Shown here in pieces: positions 33,271 through 42,628 of a stretch of DNA of 64,000 nt. Below the pieces are notes generated by a model. It saw only the letters and a program-made list of their open reading frames with translations, was not told where the DNA came from and did no database searches. Numbering within the stretch: the first letter of the stretch is position 1; each line of letters starts with the position of its first letter. The stretch is from Microbacterium sp. SD291 (GTDB lineage Bacteria; Actinomycetota; Actinomycetes; Actinomycetales; Microbacteriaceae), in assembly GCF_017355365.1 (NCBI RefSeq), contig NZ_JADIJR010000017.1:1-64000 (forward strand), written 5' to 3'. The translations under genes and the position numbers were made by a program.

Positions 33271-33714
33271 CTACTTGCCCAGCGCCTGGCAGGTGTCCCA
33301 CAGCGTGCTCGCCTCGTTCACTCCGAGGCACGGGTCGAACGTGAAGACGACCAGCGTGCCGAGGAGGATCAGCAGACCCGCCGCGAGGCCGAGCGCCCAG
33401 ACCAGGACCTTGCGGACCTTCTCGGTCGTGACGTAGTCGTTCACGATGGTGCGCATGCCGTTCGCGCCGTGGATCAGTGCGAGCCACAGCATCAGGACGT
33501 CCCACCACTGCCAGAACGGCGTGGCGAACTTGCCTGCGATGAAGGCGAAGTCCAGCGCGTGGATGCCGTCGCCGACCATGAGGTTGACGAACAGGTGGCC
33601 GAAGATCAGCACGACGAGCAGGACGCCCGAGACGCGCATGAAGACCCAGCCCCACTTCTCCAGGTTGACACCGCGCGGGCGGCGCGCCGGCGCGACGGCG
33701 GTCTGCGTGGCCAT
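33271..33714 (-). CDS. sdhD: Succinate dehydrogenase membrane anchor subunit
   Basis: 147 aa, three membrane helices. [14 protein letters not shown] carries the likely haem or quinone-site His. The start ATG 33714 overlaps the sdhC stop by one base (TGATG). Longer in-frame extensions run into sdhC and are not needed. Confidence 0.92.
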   Translation of the reverse strand: MATQTAVAPARRPRGVNLEKWGWVFMRVSGVLLVVLIFGHLFVNLMVGDGIHALDFAFIAGKFATPFWQWWDVLMLWLALIHGANGMRTIVNDYVTTEKVRKVLVWALGLAAGLLILLGTLVVFTFDPCLGVNEASTLWDTCQALGK

Positions 33715-34148
33715 CAGTGTCCTCCTCCGAAGCCGGCGAACGCGAGCATGAGATGGCGGGGGACGAAACCAGCCATGATGATGCCCCACACCAGGAGCAC
33801 GCCCCAGAAGAGCTGGCGCTGGTACTTGGCGCCCTTCGACCAGAAGTCGACCGCGATGATGCGCAGGCCGTTCATCGCGTGGAACACGATGCCGGCCACC
33901 AGGACCACCTCGCCGAGAGCCATGATCGGGTTCTTATAGGTGCCGATCACGGCGTTGTACGCCTCCGGCGACACCCTGATCAGCGCAGTGTCGAGCACGT
34001 GCACCAACAGGAAGAAGAAGATGGCGACTCCGGTGATGCGGTGAAGCACCCACGACCACATGCCTTCGCGACCCCGGTAGAGGGTTCCGCGGGGGCTCTT
34101 GGAAGTGGTTTCCGAAATCGACGGTGTCAAGCGAGCGCTTGTGGACAC
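33714..34148 (-). CDS. sdhC: Succinate dehydrogenase cytochrome b556 subunit
   Basis: 144 aa, three membrane helices; HRITGVAIFFFLLVHVLD and GIVFHAMNGLRII hold the probable haem b His ligands. GTG 34148 was chosen because GGGAGGA lies 6 nt ahead. First gene of the operon; a TAGGAT hexamer (minus strand, 34245-34250) is a likely -10 giving a leader of about 90 nt. Confidence 0.92.
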   Translation of the reverse strand: MSTSARLTPSISETTSKSPRGTLYRGREGMWSWVLHRITGVAIFFFLLVHVLDTALIRVSPEAYNAVIGTYKNPIMALGEVVLVAGIVFHAMNGLRIIAVDFWSKGAKYQRQLFWGVLLVWGIIMAGFVPRHLMLAFAGFGGGH

Positions 34149-34280
34149 GGTCGTCCTCCCTGGATCGAATCGACTCGGTCGCGTGCACTGCGGAAGTCCA
34201 AGTGTGAGCCTGGGCAGATCATCAGGCACGGCCGATCGATGTCCATCCTATTCCTGTCAGAAGCCTGGGAGCGACGAAGG

Positions 34281-34340
34281 CGAACCTAACAGGTTCGGTG
34301 TCGAGAGCCTTTCTGCATGGTGTCGAGAGCCTTTCGACAT
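34281..34340. promoter_or_regulatory. sdhC-manC intergenic control region: palindrome plus 22-bp direct repeat
   Basis: The 217-nt gap holds CGAACCT-AAC-AGGTTCG (34281-34297), a perfect 7-bp inverted repeat. Two copies of GGTGTCGAGAGCCTTTC-NN-CAT follow (34297-34318 and 34319-34340, 20 of 22 identical). The minus strand of the palindrome contains TTAGGTT, the first seven bases of the DtxR/IdeR consensus. The rest of the gap shows only the sdhC -10 and the manC -10 (TACCCT 34354-34359). Confidence 0.5.
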
Positions 34341-34365
34341 GGTGGGCGGCAGGTACCCTGGCGGG

Positions 34366-35481
34366 ATGACCGAACCCATCGAGGACTTCTACGCCGTGAT
34401 CCCGGCCGGCGGCATCGGCAGCCGGCTGTGGCCTCTCTCCAGGGCCGACGCGCCGAAGTTCCTGCACGACCTCACCGGATCGGGGCACTCGCTGCTGCGG
34501 GACACCTGGGACCGCCTGGAGCCGCTCGCCGGGCCCGATCGCATCGCCGTGGTCACCGGTCGCGCGCACCGCGCGGCCGTCGAGTCGGAGCTCCCAGGCA
34601 TCCCCGACCTGAACGTCTTCCTCGAGTCGGAGCCGCGCGAGTCCGCTGCCGCGATCGGGCTGGCCGCCGCGATCCTGCACCGGCGCAATCCCGACGTGAT
34701 CATCGGCTCGTTCAGCGCCGATCACGTGATCCGCGGGACCCGCGTGTTCGAGTTCGCCGTGCGCGACGCTGTCGAGGTCGCGCGCGAGGGCTACATCTGC
34801 ACTATCGGCATCGCGCCGACCGAGCCCGCGATCGGATTCGGCTACATCAGGAAGGGGCCCGAGCTCGTCGTCGAGCGCGCCAGGGAGGCCGCGCTCGTGG
34901 AGAGCTTCGTGGAGAAGCCCGATCTCGAGACGGCGAAGGCGTACATCGCCGACCGTGGCTATCTCTGGAACGCCGGCATGTTCATCGCCAAGGCGAGCGT
35001 GCTGCTCGAGGAGCTCGCCACGAACGAGCCGGAGCTGCACGCGGGGCTGGTCGAGCTGGCAGAGGCCTGGGACGACCGCGAGCGCAGGGGACCGGCCGTC
35101 GACAGGATCTGGCCGGGGCTGAAGAAGATCGCGATCGACTACGCGGTCGCCGAGCCGGCGGCGCGCCGGGGGCGGCTGGCAGTGGTGCCCGGTCACTTCG
35201 ACTGGGACGACGTGGGGGACTTCGCGTCGCTGACCAAGCTCATCACGAACGGCCGGAAGAACGACCTCGCCGTGCTCGGGCCGAACGCGCGGGTGCTCTC
35301 GGACGCCGCGAGCGGGATCCTGGTCAGCCAGACGTCACGGGTGATCAGCCTCGTCGGCGTGCAGGACATCGTCGTGGTGGACACCCCTGACGCCCTTCTG
35401 GTGACGACGGTCGAGCACGCCCAGCGCGTGAAGGGCGTCGTGGAGTCGCTCAAGCTCACCGGCCGCGGCGACGTGCTCTGA
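34366..35481 (+). CDS. manC: Mannose-1-phosphate guanylyltransferase
   Basis: 371 aa. Nucleotidyl-transferase signature VIPAGGIGSRLWPLSRADAPKFL, then GSFSADHVI, AIGFGYI, VESFVEKP and YLWNAGMF. It makes GDP-mannose for cell-wall glycans and glycolipids. No C-terminal isomerase domain, so the single-function form. Start ATG 34366 with TACCCT exactly 6 nt upstream (leaderless). Divergent from sdhC. Confidence 0.93.
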   Translation: MTEPIEDFYAVIPAGGIGSRLWPLSRADAPKFLHDLTGSGHSLLRDTWDRLEPLAGPDRIAVVTGRAHRAAVESELPGIPDLNVFLESEPRESAAAIGLAAAILHRRNPDVIIGSFSADHVIRGTRVFEFAVRDAVEVAREGYICTIGIAPTEPAIGFGYIRKGPELVVERAREAALVESFVEKPDLETAKAYIADRGYLWNAGMFIAKASVLLEELATNEPELHAGLVELAEAWDDRERRGPAVDRIWPGLKKIAIDYAVAEPAARRGRLAVVPGHFDWDDVGDFASLTKLITNGRKNDLAVLGPNARVLSDAASGILVSQTSRVISLVGVQDIVVVDTPDALLVTTVEHAQRVKGVVESLKLTGRGDVL

Positions 35482-35501
35482 TGAGCATGCCCACATGCTC
35501 A
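35482..35501. promoter_or_regulatory. Inverted repeat after manC, upstream of the nucleoside operon
   Basis: TGAGCATG-CCCA-CATGCTCA, a perfect 8-bp repeat that starts right after the manC stop. It could be the manC terminator or an operator for the nucleoside genes. Downstream (35502-35629) the sequence is AT-richer with TTGATT at 35511 and TAGCGT at 35537, but a well-spaced promoter is not clear. Confidence 0.4.
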
Positions 35502-35629
35502 CCGGCAGTATTGATTTCAGGTTTGTAACCATTCGCTAGCGTCTGCGGCGGCGGTGTGCACAAAAGTCGCAACAGTAGGTAACTTTGAGCGATCCGCGAT
35601 GGCCGCGGGTTCGTTGAGGGAGGCATCAG

Positions 35630-36736
35630 TTGACCATCTCCACCACCAAGAAGCTGCTGGGCGCTACTGTCGCCGCGGGCGTCATCTTCGCACTGGCCGG
35701 CTGCGGCCAGGCTCCGACCGAGACTCCTGAGGGCGGCGATGGCGGCCCCGCGGTCGACGACTTCAAGCCCTGCATGGTCTCGGACGAGGGCGGATTCGAT
35801 GACAAGTCGTTCAACCAGCTCGGCTTCGAAGGTCTGACCAAGGCCGCCGAGGAGCTCGGCGTCGAGGTCAGCAAGACCGAGTCCAAGTCCGCCAGCGACT
35901 ACACGTCCAACCTGGACGCACTCGCGTCCGAGGGCTGCACGTTCATCGTCTCGGTCGGCTTCAAGCTGAGCGCTCCGACGATCGAGGCCGCCACGGCGAA
36001 CCCCGACATCCAGTACGCGATCATCGACGACTGGGCCGACGCCGACTTCAACGGCGAGACGGATGCTCCGAACATCAAGCCCCTCGTCTTCGACACGGCT
36101 CAGGCCGCGTTCCTCGGCGGCTACGCCGCGGCGTCGTACTCCGAGTCCGGCACGGTCGGCACCTTCGGCGGCGCCAAGATCCCGCCGGTCACGATCTTCA
36201 TGGACGGCTTCGAGCTGGGCGTGAACTACTTCAACGAGCAGAAGGGCGAGGCCGTCAAGGTCGTCGGCTGGAGCATCGACTCGCAGGAGGGTCAGTTCAC
36301 GGACGAGTTCGCCGCGAACGACAAGGCCAAGCAGGTCGCGCAGGGCATCATCGACCAGGGCGCCGACGTGCTCCTCCCGGTCGGCGGCCCGATCTACCAG
36401 TCGGCCGCACAGGCGATCCGCGACTCCGGCGGCAACATCGCCCTGATGGGCGTCGACGCCGACGTGTACACCACCGACCCGAGCGTCGCCGATCTGCTGC
36501 TCGTGTCGATCATGAAGGGCATGGACGTCGCCGTGTACGACGCCGTCATGGAGGCGGCCGAGGGCAACTTCGACGCCACCCCGTTCGTCGGGACGCTGGA
36601 GAACGGCGGCGTCTCGCTGTCCGAGTTCCACGACTTCGAGAGCAAGGTCGACCCGGCTCTGGCTGACGAGCTCACGGCGATCAAGGAGGGCATCGTCGAC
36701 GGCTCGATCGCGGTCGAGTCGCCCGCTTCGCCGTAA
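35630..36736 (+). CDS. BMP/PnrA-family nucleoside-binding lipoprotein
   Basis: 368 aa. Signal peptide with lipobox LAGC, Cys25; then the BMP fold (MVSDEGGFDDKSFNQLGFEGL, VGFKLSAPTIEAA, DTAQAAFLGGYAA, VGGPIYQSA). Known members bind purine or pyrimidine nucleosides for NupABC/PnrABCDE importers, and the downstream cdd, deoA and add genes fit. TTG 35630 is supported by GGGAGG 6 nt ahead. A 16-bp hairpin follows the stop, as after metQ. Confidence 0.9.
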   Translation: MTISTTKKLLGATVAAGVIFALAGCGQAPTETPEGGDGGPAVDDFKPCMVSDEGGFDDKSFNQLGFEGLTKAAEELGVEVSKTESKSASDYTSNLDALASEGCTFIVSVGFKLSAPTIEAATANPDIQYAIIDDWADADFNGETDAPNIKPLVFDTAQAAFLGGYAAASYSESGTVGTFGGAKIPPVTIFMDGFELGVNYFNEQKGEAVKVVGWSIDSQEGQFTDEFAANDKAKQVAQGIIDQGADVLLPVGGPIYQSAAQAIRDSGGNIALMGVDADVYTTDPSVADLLLVSIMKGMDVAVYDAVMEAAEGNFDATPFVGTLENGGVSLSEFHDFESKVDPALADELTAIKEGIVDGSIAVESPASP

Positions 36737-36758
36737 CGACAACCCAGCAGTGAAGGAC

Positions 36759-36793
36759 GCGGCCGGACAGATGCTCAGCATCTGTCCGGCCGC
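36759..36793 (+). terminator. Hairpin between the binding-protein gene and the ATPase gene
   Basis: GCGGCCGGACAGATGC (36759-36774), loop TCA, exact complement (36778-36793): perfect 16-bp stem, no U-tract. Either a terminator or a 3' stabiliser of the lipoprotein mRNA. TAGATT (36806-36811) just after it looks like the -10 of a new promoter. Confidence 0.7.
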
Positions 36794-36817
36794 TCCACTG
36801 ATCGATAGATTGGCACC

Positions 36818-38350
36818 ATGAAGCTCGAGCTCCGCGGGATCACAAAGCGATTCGGATCTCTCGTCGCGAACGACCACATCAGCCTCACCGTCGAGCCGGG
36901 GCAGATCCACTGCCTGCTCGGCGAGAACGGGGCCGGCAAGTCGACGCTGATGAACGTCCTCTACGGGCTGTACACCGCAGACGAGGGCGAGATCGTCCTG
37001 GACGACGTGGTGCAGCGATTCTCCGGCCCCGGTGATGCGATGGCGGCCGGTATCGGCATGGTCCACCAGCACTTCATGCTCATCCCGGTGTTCACCGTCG
37101 CCGAGAACGTGATGCTCGGCCACGAGCAGACCGGCTTCGCCGGCAGCCTCGACCTCGGTGCGGCCCGCGCACACGTGCGCGCGGTGAGCGAGCGCTTCGG
37201 GTTCGAGGTCGATCCGGACGCGATCGTCGGGGACCTCCCGGTCGGCGTGCAGCAGCGCGTCGAGATCATCAAGGCGCTCTCGCGGGACGCCAAGGTCCTC
37301 GTGTTCGACGAGCCGACGGCTGTGCTCACGCCCAAGGAGACCGACGAGCTGATGGGCATCATGCGCCAGCTCCGCGACGAGGGCACTGCGATCGTCTTCA
37401 TCACCCACAAGCTCCGTGAGGTCCGCGAGGTCGCGGACAAGATCACGGTCATCCGCCTCGGCAAGGTCGTCGGAGAGGCTGATCCGGAGTCTACGAACAC
37501 CGAGATGGCGGCCCTCATGGTCGGCCGGGCGGTCGAGCTCACGGTCAAGAAGGGCGAGCCGAACCTCCGCAGCGGCGGGCTCGTCGTGGACCGCCTCCGC
37601 GTCATCGACGACGCGGGACAGATCGTCGTCAACGACGTCAGCTTCGAGGTGCGCCCAGGAGAGGTGCTCGCGATCGCCGGAGTGCAGGGCAACGGCCAGA
37701 CCGAGCTCACCGAGGCGATCATCGGGCTTCAGGGCAAGGCGACCGGGAGCATCACCCTCGACGGCGAGCAACTGCTCGGCCGCAGCGTGCAGGGGATAAT
37801 CGACGCCGGAGTCGGCTTCGTCCCGGAGGATCGCAAGGAGGACGGCCTGGTCGGCGAGTTCAGCGTCGCCGAGAACCTCATCCTCAACCGCTCGACCAAC
37901 GGCGGGCCGTTCTTCCGGCTCGCGACCCTGCAGCGCAAGGTGCTCGACGCCTTCGCCCGCGAGAAGATCGACGAGTTCGACATCCGCACCCAGGGCCCGG
38001 ACACGGCAGCAGGCCGGCTGTCCGGCGGAAATCAGCAGAAGGTCGTCCTGAGTCGCGAGCTCAGCCGTGAGCTGAAGCTCTTCGTCGCCTCGCAGCCGAC
38101 GCGAGGCATCGACGTCGGCTCCATCGAGTTCGTGCACGAGCGGATCGTCGAGACCCGCGACTCCGGCGTTCCGGTGATCGTCGTCTCGACCGAGCTCGAC
38201 GAGGTCTCGGCCCTCGCCGACCGCATCGCGGTGATGTACCGCGGCGGGATCGTCGGCATCGTCCCGGGGAACGCGCCGCGCGAAGTGCTCGGCCTGATGA
38301 TGGCGGGCGAGCTGCCCGGCGCCGCCGTGGAAGAGGAGGTCGGCTCGTGA
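36818..38350 (+). CDS. Nucleoside ABC transporter ATP-binding protein (double ABC)
   Basis: 510 aa, two ABC domains in one chain as in NupA/YufO and RbsA-like proteins. First domain Walker A GENGAGKST near res. 36 and DEPTAVLTP; second domain has a degenerate P-loop VQGNGQTELTE and signature LSGGNQQKVVLSRELS. Powers the two permeases. ATG 36818 with TAGATT 6 nt upstream and no ribosome site: leaderless. Its stop overlaps the next start (GTGA). Confidence 0.92.
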   Translation: MKLELRGITKRFGSLVANDHISLTVEPGQIHCLLGENGAGKSTLMNVLYGLYTADEGEIVLDDVVQRFSGPGDAMAAGIGMVHQHFMLIPVFTVAENVMLGHEQTGFAGSLDLGAARAHVRAVSERFGFEVDPDAIVGDLPVGVQQRVEIIKALSRDAKVLVFDEPTAVLTPKETDELMGIMRQLRDEGTAIVFITHKLREVREVADKITVIRLGKVVGEADPESTNTEMAALMVGRAVELTVKKGEPNLRSGGLVVDRLRVIDDAGQIVVNDVSFEVRPGEVLAIAGVQGNGQTELTEAIIGLQGKATGSITLDGEQLLGRSVQGIIDAGVGFVPEDRKEDGLVGEFSVAENLILNRSTNGGPFFRLATLQRKVLDAFAREKIDEFDIRTQGPDTAAGRLSGGNQQKVVLSRELSRELKLFVASQPTRGIDVGSIEFVHERIVETRDSGVPVIVVSTELDEVSALADRIAVMYRGGIVGIVPGNAPREVLGLMMAGELPGAAVEEEVGS

Positions 38351-39585
38351 GCGACGTCGCCGAGAAGAAGAACGTGACCGAGGCCGCACCTCGGCAGAAC
38401 ACCGTCATCCGCGACATCCTCTCCGGCTCCGCGCTGCGAGCCGTGCTCGCGATCATCCTGGCGATGGTGATCGGCGGCATCCTGATCGCCGCGACCAGCC
38501 CGGGCGTGCAGTCGGCGCTCGGCTACTTCTTCCAGCGACCCGGAGACACCTTCGCGGCGATCTGGGAGGCCGTCTCCGGCGCATACGCCGCGCTGTTCCG
38601 CGGCGCGATCTACAACTACAACGCGCCGAACTTCGTCCGTGCGATCAAGCCGATCACCGACACCCTGAACTTCGCGACGCCGCTGATCGCCGCGGGACTC
38701 GGCGTCGCCCTCGCGTTCCGGGTCGGCCTGTTCAACATCGGCGGCCGCGGCCAGATGCTCATGGGCGTCGCGGCGGCGTCGACTGTCGCCTTCACGGTCC
38801 AGGCCCCGCTGCTGATCCACCTGCCGCTCACCATCATCGCCGGCCTCGTCGGCGGCATGGTGTGGGGCGGGCTCGTCGGCTTCCTCAAGGCGAAGACGGG
38901 TGCGCATGAGGTGATCCTCACGATCATGCTCAACTTCATCGCCTACTACTTCATCTCCTGGCTGCTCGCGACGCCGGGGCTGCTGCAGCGCGCGGGCGGA
39001 TCGCAGCCGATCTCCCCGCCGACCCCGAACACCGCGCAGTTCCCGCTGCTGTTCCCCGCACCGCTGTCGGTGAACGCCGGCTTCCTGGTCTCCGTCGCCG
39101 CCGTGGTCTTCGTCTGGTGGCTCATCGAGCGGTCCAGTCTCGGGTTCAGGATGCGCGCGGTGGGGGAGAACCCCCACGCGGCACGCGCGGCCGGCGTCAA
39201 CGTCGGACGCACGATCGTGTACGCGATGGGGATCGCCGGGGCCCTGGCAGGACTCGCGGGCGTCAACCAGATGTCCGGCACCATCACCAGCGGCTTCGAG
39301 GCGGGCATCGACGCAGGCATCGGCTTCGACGCGATCACGGTGGCGCTCCTCGGGCGCAGCAGGGCGTGGGGCGTGCTGTGGGCCGGCATCCTGTTCGGCG
39401 CGCTCAAGGCCGGCAGCTTCACGATGCAGACCTCGCAGGACATCCCGGTGGACATCGTCCTCGTGGTGCAGGCGCTGATCGTGCTCTTCATCGCGGCGCC
39501 GCCGCTGATCCGGGCGATCTTCTTCCTCCCGAAGGACGGCGCGCCGCGACCTGCACGTCGCGCGAAGAAGGAGGTGGCCGCGTGA
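38347..39585 (+). CDS. Nucleoside ABC transporter permease 1
   Basis: 412 aa, BPD_transp_2 family with 8-10 helices. Blocks: LFNIGGRGQMLMGV, GAHEVILTIMLNFIAYYF, AVGENPHAARAAGVNV (EAA-like) and GFDAITVALLGRSRAWG. Works with permease 2 and the double ATPase. GTG 38347 overlaps the ATPase stop by 4 nt; its own stop overlaps permease 2. Confidence 0.92.
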   Translation: MSDVAEKKNVTEAAPRQNTVIRDILSGSALRAVLAIILAMVIGGILIAATSPGVQSALGYFFQRPGDTFAAIWEAVSGAYAALFRGAIYNYNAPNFVRAIKPITDTLNFATPLIAAGLGVALAFRVGLFNIGGRGQMLMGVAAASTVAFTVQAPLLIHLPLTIIAGLVGGMVWGGLVGFLKAKTGAHEVILTIMLNFIAYYFISWLLATPGLLQRAGGSQPISPPTPNTAQFPLLFPAPLSVNAGFLVSVAAVVFVWWLIERSSLGFRMRAVGENPHAARAAGVNVGRTIVYAMGIAGALAGLAGVNQMSGTITSGFEAGIDAGIGFDAITVALLGRSRAWGVLWAGILFGALKAGSFTMQTSQDIPVDIVLVVQALIVLFIAAPPLIRAIFFLPKDGAPRPARRAKKEVAA

Positions 39586-40868
39586 GCGCCATCGCAGCAA
39601 CCACGGCCGCCGACGGCACGATCCAGCGCGAGACCGTCCGCCAGCGCAGCTTCAAGCTGCCCATCGCCCTCGGCATCGTGTCGGCGCTGATCCTGCTGCT
39701 GGCATTGCCCGCCGGGCGCAGCGGCACGAGCGTGTTCCGCCTCGCGGACCGCACCTCGTCGCTCGCCCTGCCCGACATCGGCGTCCCGACCTGGCCGACC
39801 GTGTTCGTCTGCGCCCTCATCCTGGTCGCCCTCACCGCGTACGCCGCAGCGCAGGTCGCCCGGTACCGGCGCGTGGGGATCTGGCTCCCGATCGTGTTCG
39901 CGTTCGTCGCCGTCTTCGCGTTCCTCACCTGGTCGGCCGCCGACGGGCTCGTGCCGGTGACCGGCCTGCTCTTCGGCGCCGTGTCGCTCTCCGTGCCTCT
40001 GATCTTCGGCGCACTCGGCGGCGTGATCGGAGAGCGCGCCGGCGTGGTGAACGTCGCCATCGAGGCGCAGTTCCTGCTTGCGGCGTTCTCCTCGGCCCTC
40101 GTCGCGTCGATGACGGGCAGCTACATCGTCGGCATCCTCGCGGCGATGGTGGGCGGCGCTCTCGTCGCCGCGGTGCTCGCGCTCTTCGCCATCCGCTACA
40201 TCGTCGATCAGGTCATCGTCGGCGTCGTCCTCAACGTGCTGATCACGGGCCTCACGAGCTTCCTGCACGGTGCCGTGATGAGGCAGAACGAGGGACTCTT
40301 CAACACCCCGCCTCGGCTGCCGCGCATCCCGATCCCGCTGCTGCACGAGATCCCGGTCCTGGGTCCTGTGCTCTTCAACCAGACCCTCATCGTCTACATG
40401 ATGTACATCGCGGTGCCGCTGGTCGCGTGGGCGCTCTACCGCTCGCGCTGGGGCCTGCGCCTGCGCGCGGTGGGCGAGCACCCGCAGGCGGCGGACACCG
40501 TCGGCATCAAGGTCAATCCGACCCGGTTCTGGAACCTGCTCCTCGCCGGCTCGATCGCCGGTATCGGCGGCGCTTACTTCACCCTCGGCTCGGTCGGCGC
40601 ATTCGACAAGGAGATGACCGACGGGCTGGGCTTCATCGCACTCGCCGCAGTCATCTTCGGCGGCTGGGATCCGATCCGCGCGACGCTCGCGGCGCTGCTC
40701 TTCGGCTTCTCCATGAACCTCGAGACCCTGCTCAGCAACCTCGGATCCCCGGTTCCCGGCGAGTTCATGAAGATGCTCCCGTACGTCGTCACGGTGCTCG
40801 CGGTCGTCGGCTTCGCCGGCAAGGTCCGCGCGCCCGCCGCCGACGGCAAGCCGTACATCAAGGAATGA
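39582..40868 (+). CDS. Nucleoside ABC transporter permease 2
   Basis: 428 aa, same family: VPLIFGALGGVIGERAGVVNVAIE, YIVDQVIVGVVLNVL, AVGEHPQAADTVGIKV and GLGFIALAAVIFGGW. It has an N-terminal extension of about 120 residues with three extra hydrophobic segments. GTG 39582 (GTGA overlap) is the natural start; upstream in-frame sequence belongs to permease 1. Two bases before cdd. Confidence 0.92.
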   Translation: MSAIAATTAADGTIQRETVRQRSFKLPIALGIVSALILLLALPAGRSGTSVFRLADRTSSLALPDIGVPTWPTVFVCALILVALTAYAAAQVARYRRVGIWLPIVFAFVAVFAFLTWSAADGLVPVTGLLFGAVSLSVPLIFGALGGVIGERAGVVNVAIEAQFLLAAFSSALVASMTGSYIVGILAAMVGGALVAAVLALFAIRYIVDQVIVGVVLNVLITGLTSFLHGAVMRQNEGLFNTPPRLPRIPIPLLHEIPVLGPVLFNQTLIVYMMYIAVPLVAWALYRSRWGLRLRAVGEHPQAADTVGIKVNPTRFWNLLLAGSIAGIGGAYFTLGSVGAFDKEMTDGLGFIALAAVIFGGWDPIRATLAALLFGFSMNLETLLSNLGSPVPGEFMKMLPYVVTVLAVVGFAGKVRAPAADGKPYIKE

Positions 40869-40870
40869 CG

Positions 40871-41269
40871 ATGACAGACATCGACTGGGACGAGCTCCGT
40901 CAGGTCGCCACCGACGCGATGACCAAGGCGTACGCGCCGTACTCGCGCTACCGTGTCGGGGCGGCGGCCCTCGTCGGCGACGGCCGCATCGTCGCCGGCT
41001 GCAACGTCGAGAACGCGTCCTACGGCGTGACGCTGTGTGCGGAGTGCGCGCTGGTCGGCGACCTGCACATGTCGGGCGGCGGGCAGCTCGTCGCATTCGT
41101 GTGCGTCAACAACGACGGCGAGACGATCATGCCGTGCGGCCGCTGCCGCCAGCTGCTCTACGAGCACGCGATGCCCGGAATGCTGCTGGAGACCGTCTCC
41201 GGCATCCGGACGATCGATGAAGTACTGCCGGATGCCTTCGGCCCCCGCGATCTGGAGGACGCACGATGA
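40871..41269 (+). CDS. cdd: Cytidine deaminase
   Basis: 132 aa, the small tetrameric type. Substrate FxxxN-like GCNVENASYG, catalytic CAECALV (zinc Cys and proton-shuttle Glu) and PCGRCRQLL (two zinc Cys). Converts cytidine and deoxycytidine to uridine forms. ATG 40871 has AAGGA 6 nt ahead; ATG 40865 has none. Overlaps deoA by 4 nt. Confidence 0.95.
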   Translation: MTDIDWDELRQVATDAMTKAYAPYSRYRVGAAALVGDGRIVAGCNVENASYGVTLCAECALVGDLHMSGGGQLVAFVCVNNDGETIMPCGRCRQLLYEHAMPGMLLETVSGIRTIDEVLPDAFGPRDLEDAR

Positions 41270-42576
41270 GCGTTGAGCCCTACGACGCCGTGGACGTCAT
41301 CCGCGCCAAGCGCGACGGCGGCGCGGTGCCCGAACCCGCCCTGCGCTGGATGGTCGACGCCTACACGCGCGGCTATGTGTCGGACGCGCAGATGGCATCG
41401 TTCGCGATGGCGGTCTTCCAGCGCGGCATGGAGCGCGACGAGATCCGCGTGCTCACCGACGCGATGATCGCCTCGGGAGAGCGGATGAGCTTCGCCACCC
41501 TCGGCAAGAAGACCGTCGACAAGCACTCGACCGGAGGCGTGGGAGACAAGATCACGCTGCCGCTCGCGCCGCTGGTCGCCGTCTTCGGCGTCGCGGTGCC
41601 GCAGCTGAGCGGCCGGGGACTCGGCCACACCGGCGGCACGCTCGACAAGCTCGAGTCGATCCCCGGCTGGCGTGCGGCGCTGAGCAACGAGGAGATGTTC
41701 GCGCAGATGCAGTCCGACGTCGGTGCGGTGATCTGCGCCGCGGGCTCCGGCCTCGCGCCCGCCGACAAGAAGCTGTATGCGCTCAGGGACGTCACCGGCA
41801 CGGTCGAGGCGATCCCGCTGATCGCCTCGAGCATCATGTCGAAGAAGATCGCCGAGGGCACCGACGCTCTGGTGCTGGACGTGAAGTTCGGCTCCGGCGC
41901 GTTCATGCAGGACATCGACCGCGCCAGGGAGCTCGCGCGCACGATGGTCGCGCTCGGCACCGACTCCGGCGTCGCGACGACGGCGCTGCTCACCGACATG
42001 AACGTGCCGCTCGGCCTCGCCATCGGCAACGCGAACGAGGTCCGCGAGTCCGTAGAGATCCTCGCCGGCGGGGGACCTGCCGATGTGCGCGAGCTGACCG
42101 TCGCACTCGCCCGCGAGATGCTCGCACTCGCGGGGCAGCCGGATGCCGACGTCGAGGCCGCTCTCGACGACGGCCGTGCGATGGACAGCTGGAAGGCCAT
42201 GATCCGCGCGCAGGACGGCGATCCGGACGCAGAGTTGCCGACGGCCCGGGAGACGCACGTCGTGACGGCTCAGGCGGACGGCGTCCTCACCCGCATGGAG
42301 GCGCTGCCGTTCGGCATCGCCGCCTGGCGGCTGGGCGCAGGGCGCGCAAGGGCCGAGGACCCCGTGATCTTCGAGGCAGGCATCGACCTGCACGCCAAGC
42401 CCGGCGATCGCGTCACCGCGGGGCAGCCGCTCTTCACCCTCTCGGCGGCCGATGAGGCGCGGTTCCCGCGCGCGCTCGAGGCGCTCGAGGGCTCGTGGGA
42501 GATCGGCGACCCTTCGTCAGGCTCAGGGACCGGATATGAGGCTGGGTCGATCGTGCGCGAGCGCATCACTGCCTGA
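41266..42576 (+). CDS. deoA: Thymidine phosphorylase
   Basis: 436 aa. Family signature SGRGLGHTGGTLDKLES, phosphate site KHSTGGVGDK and the C-terminal PYNP domain. It cleaves thymidine or deoxyuridine to base and deoxyribose-1-phosphate, following Cdd. Near the C-terminus PSSGSG (416-421) comes from repeat copy 2, adding a loop between WEIGD and the final strand. ATG 41266 overlaps cdd. Confidence 0.95.
   Translation: MSVEPYDAVDVIRAKRDGGAVPEPALRWMVDAYTRGYVSDAQMASFAMAVFQRGMERDEIRVLTDAMIASGERMSFATLGKKTVDKHSTGGVGDKITLPLAPLVAVFGVAVPQLSGRGLGHTGGTLDKLESIPGWRAALSNEEMFAQMQSDVGAVICAAGSGLAPADKKLYALRDVTGTVEAIPLIASSIMSKKIAEGTDALVLDVKFGSGAFMQDIDRARELARTMVALGTDSGVATTALLTDMNVPLGLAIGNANEVRESVEILAGGGPADVRELTVALAREMLALAGQPDADVEAALDDGRAMDSWKAMIRAQDGDPDAELPTARETHVVTAQADGVLTRMEALPFGIAAWRLGAGRARAEDPVIFEAGIDLHAKPGDRVTAGQPLFTLSAADEARFPRALEALEGSWEIGDPSSGSGTGYEAGSIVRERITA
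42511..42528 (+). repeat. 18-nt in-frame repeat element, copy 2
   Basis: CCTTCGTCAGGCTCAGGG in deoA encodes PSSGSG; one base differs from copy 1. Same strand relation and reading phase as the other two copies. Confidence 0.6.
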
Positions 42577-42628
42577 CGTCCGCGACCACTAGCCTGAACT
42601 GAGCACTTCCGCGACCGAGAGGAATCCC

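Noticed and set aside
34149..34365. N-terminal extension of manC through the intergenic repeat
   Set aside because: The family fold begins at FYAVIPAGG and the -10/start pattern supports ATG 34366.
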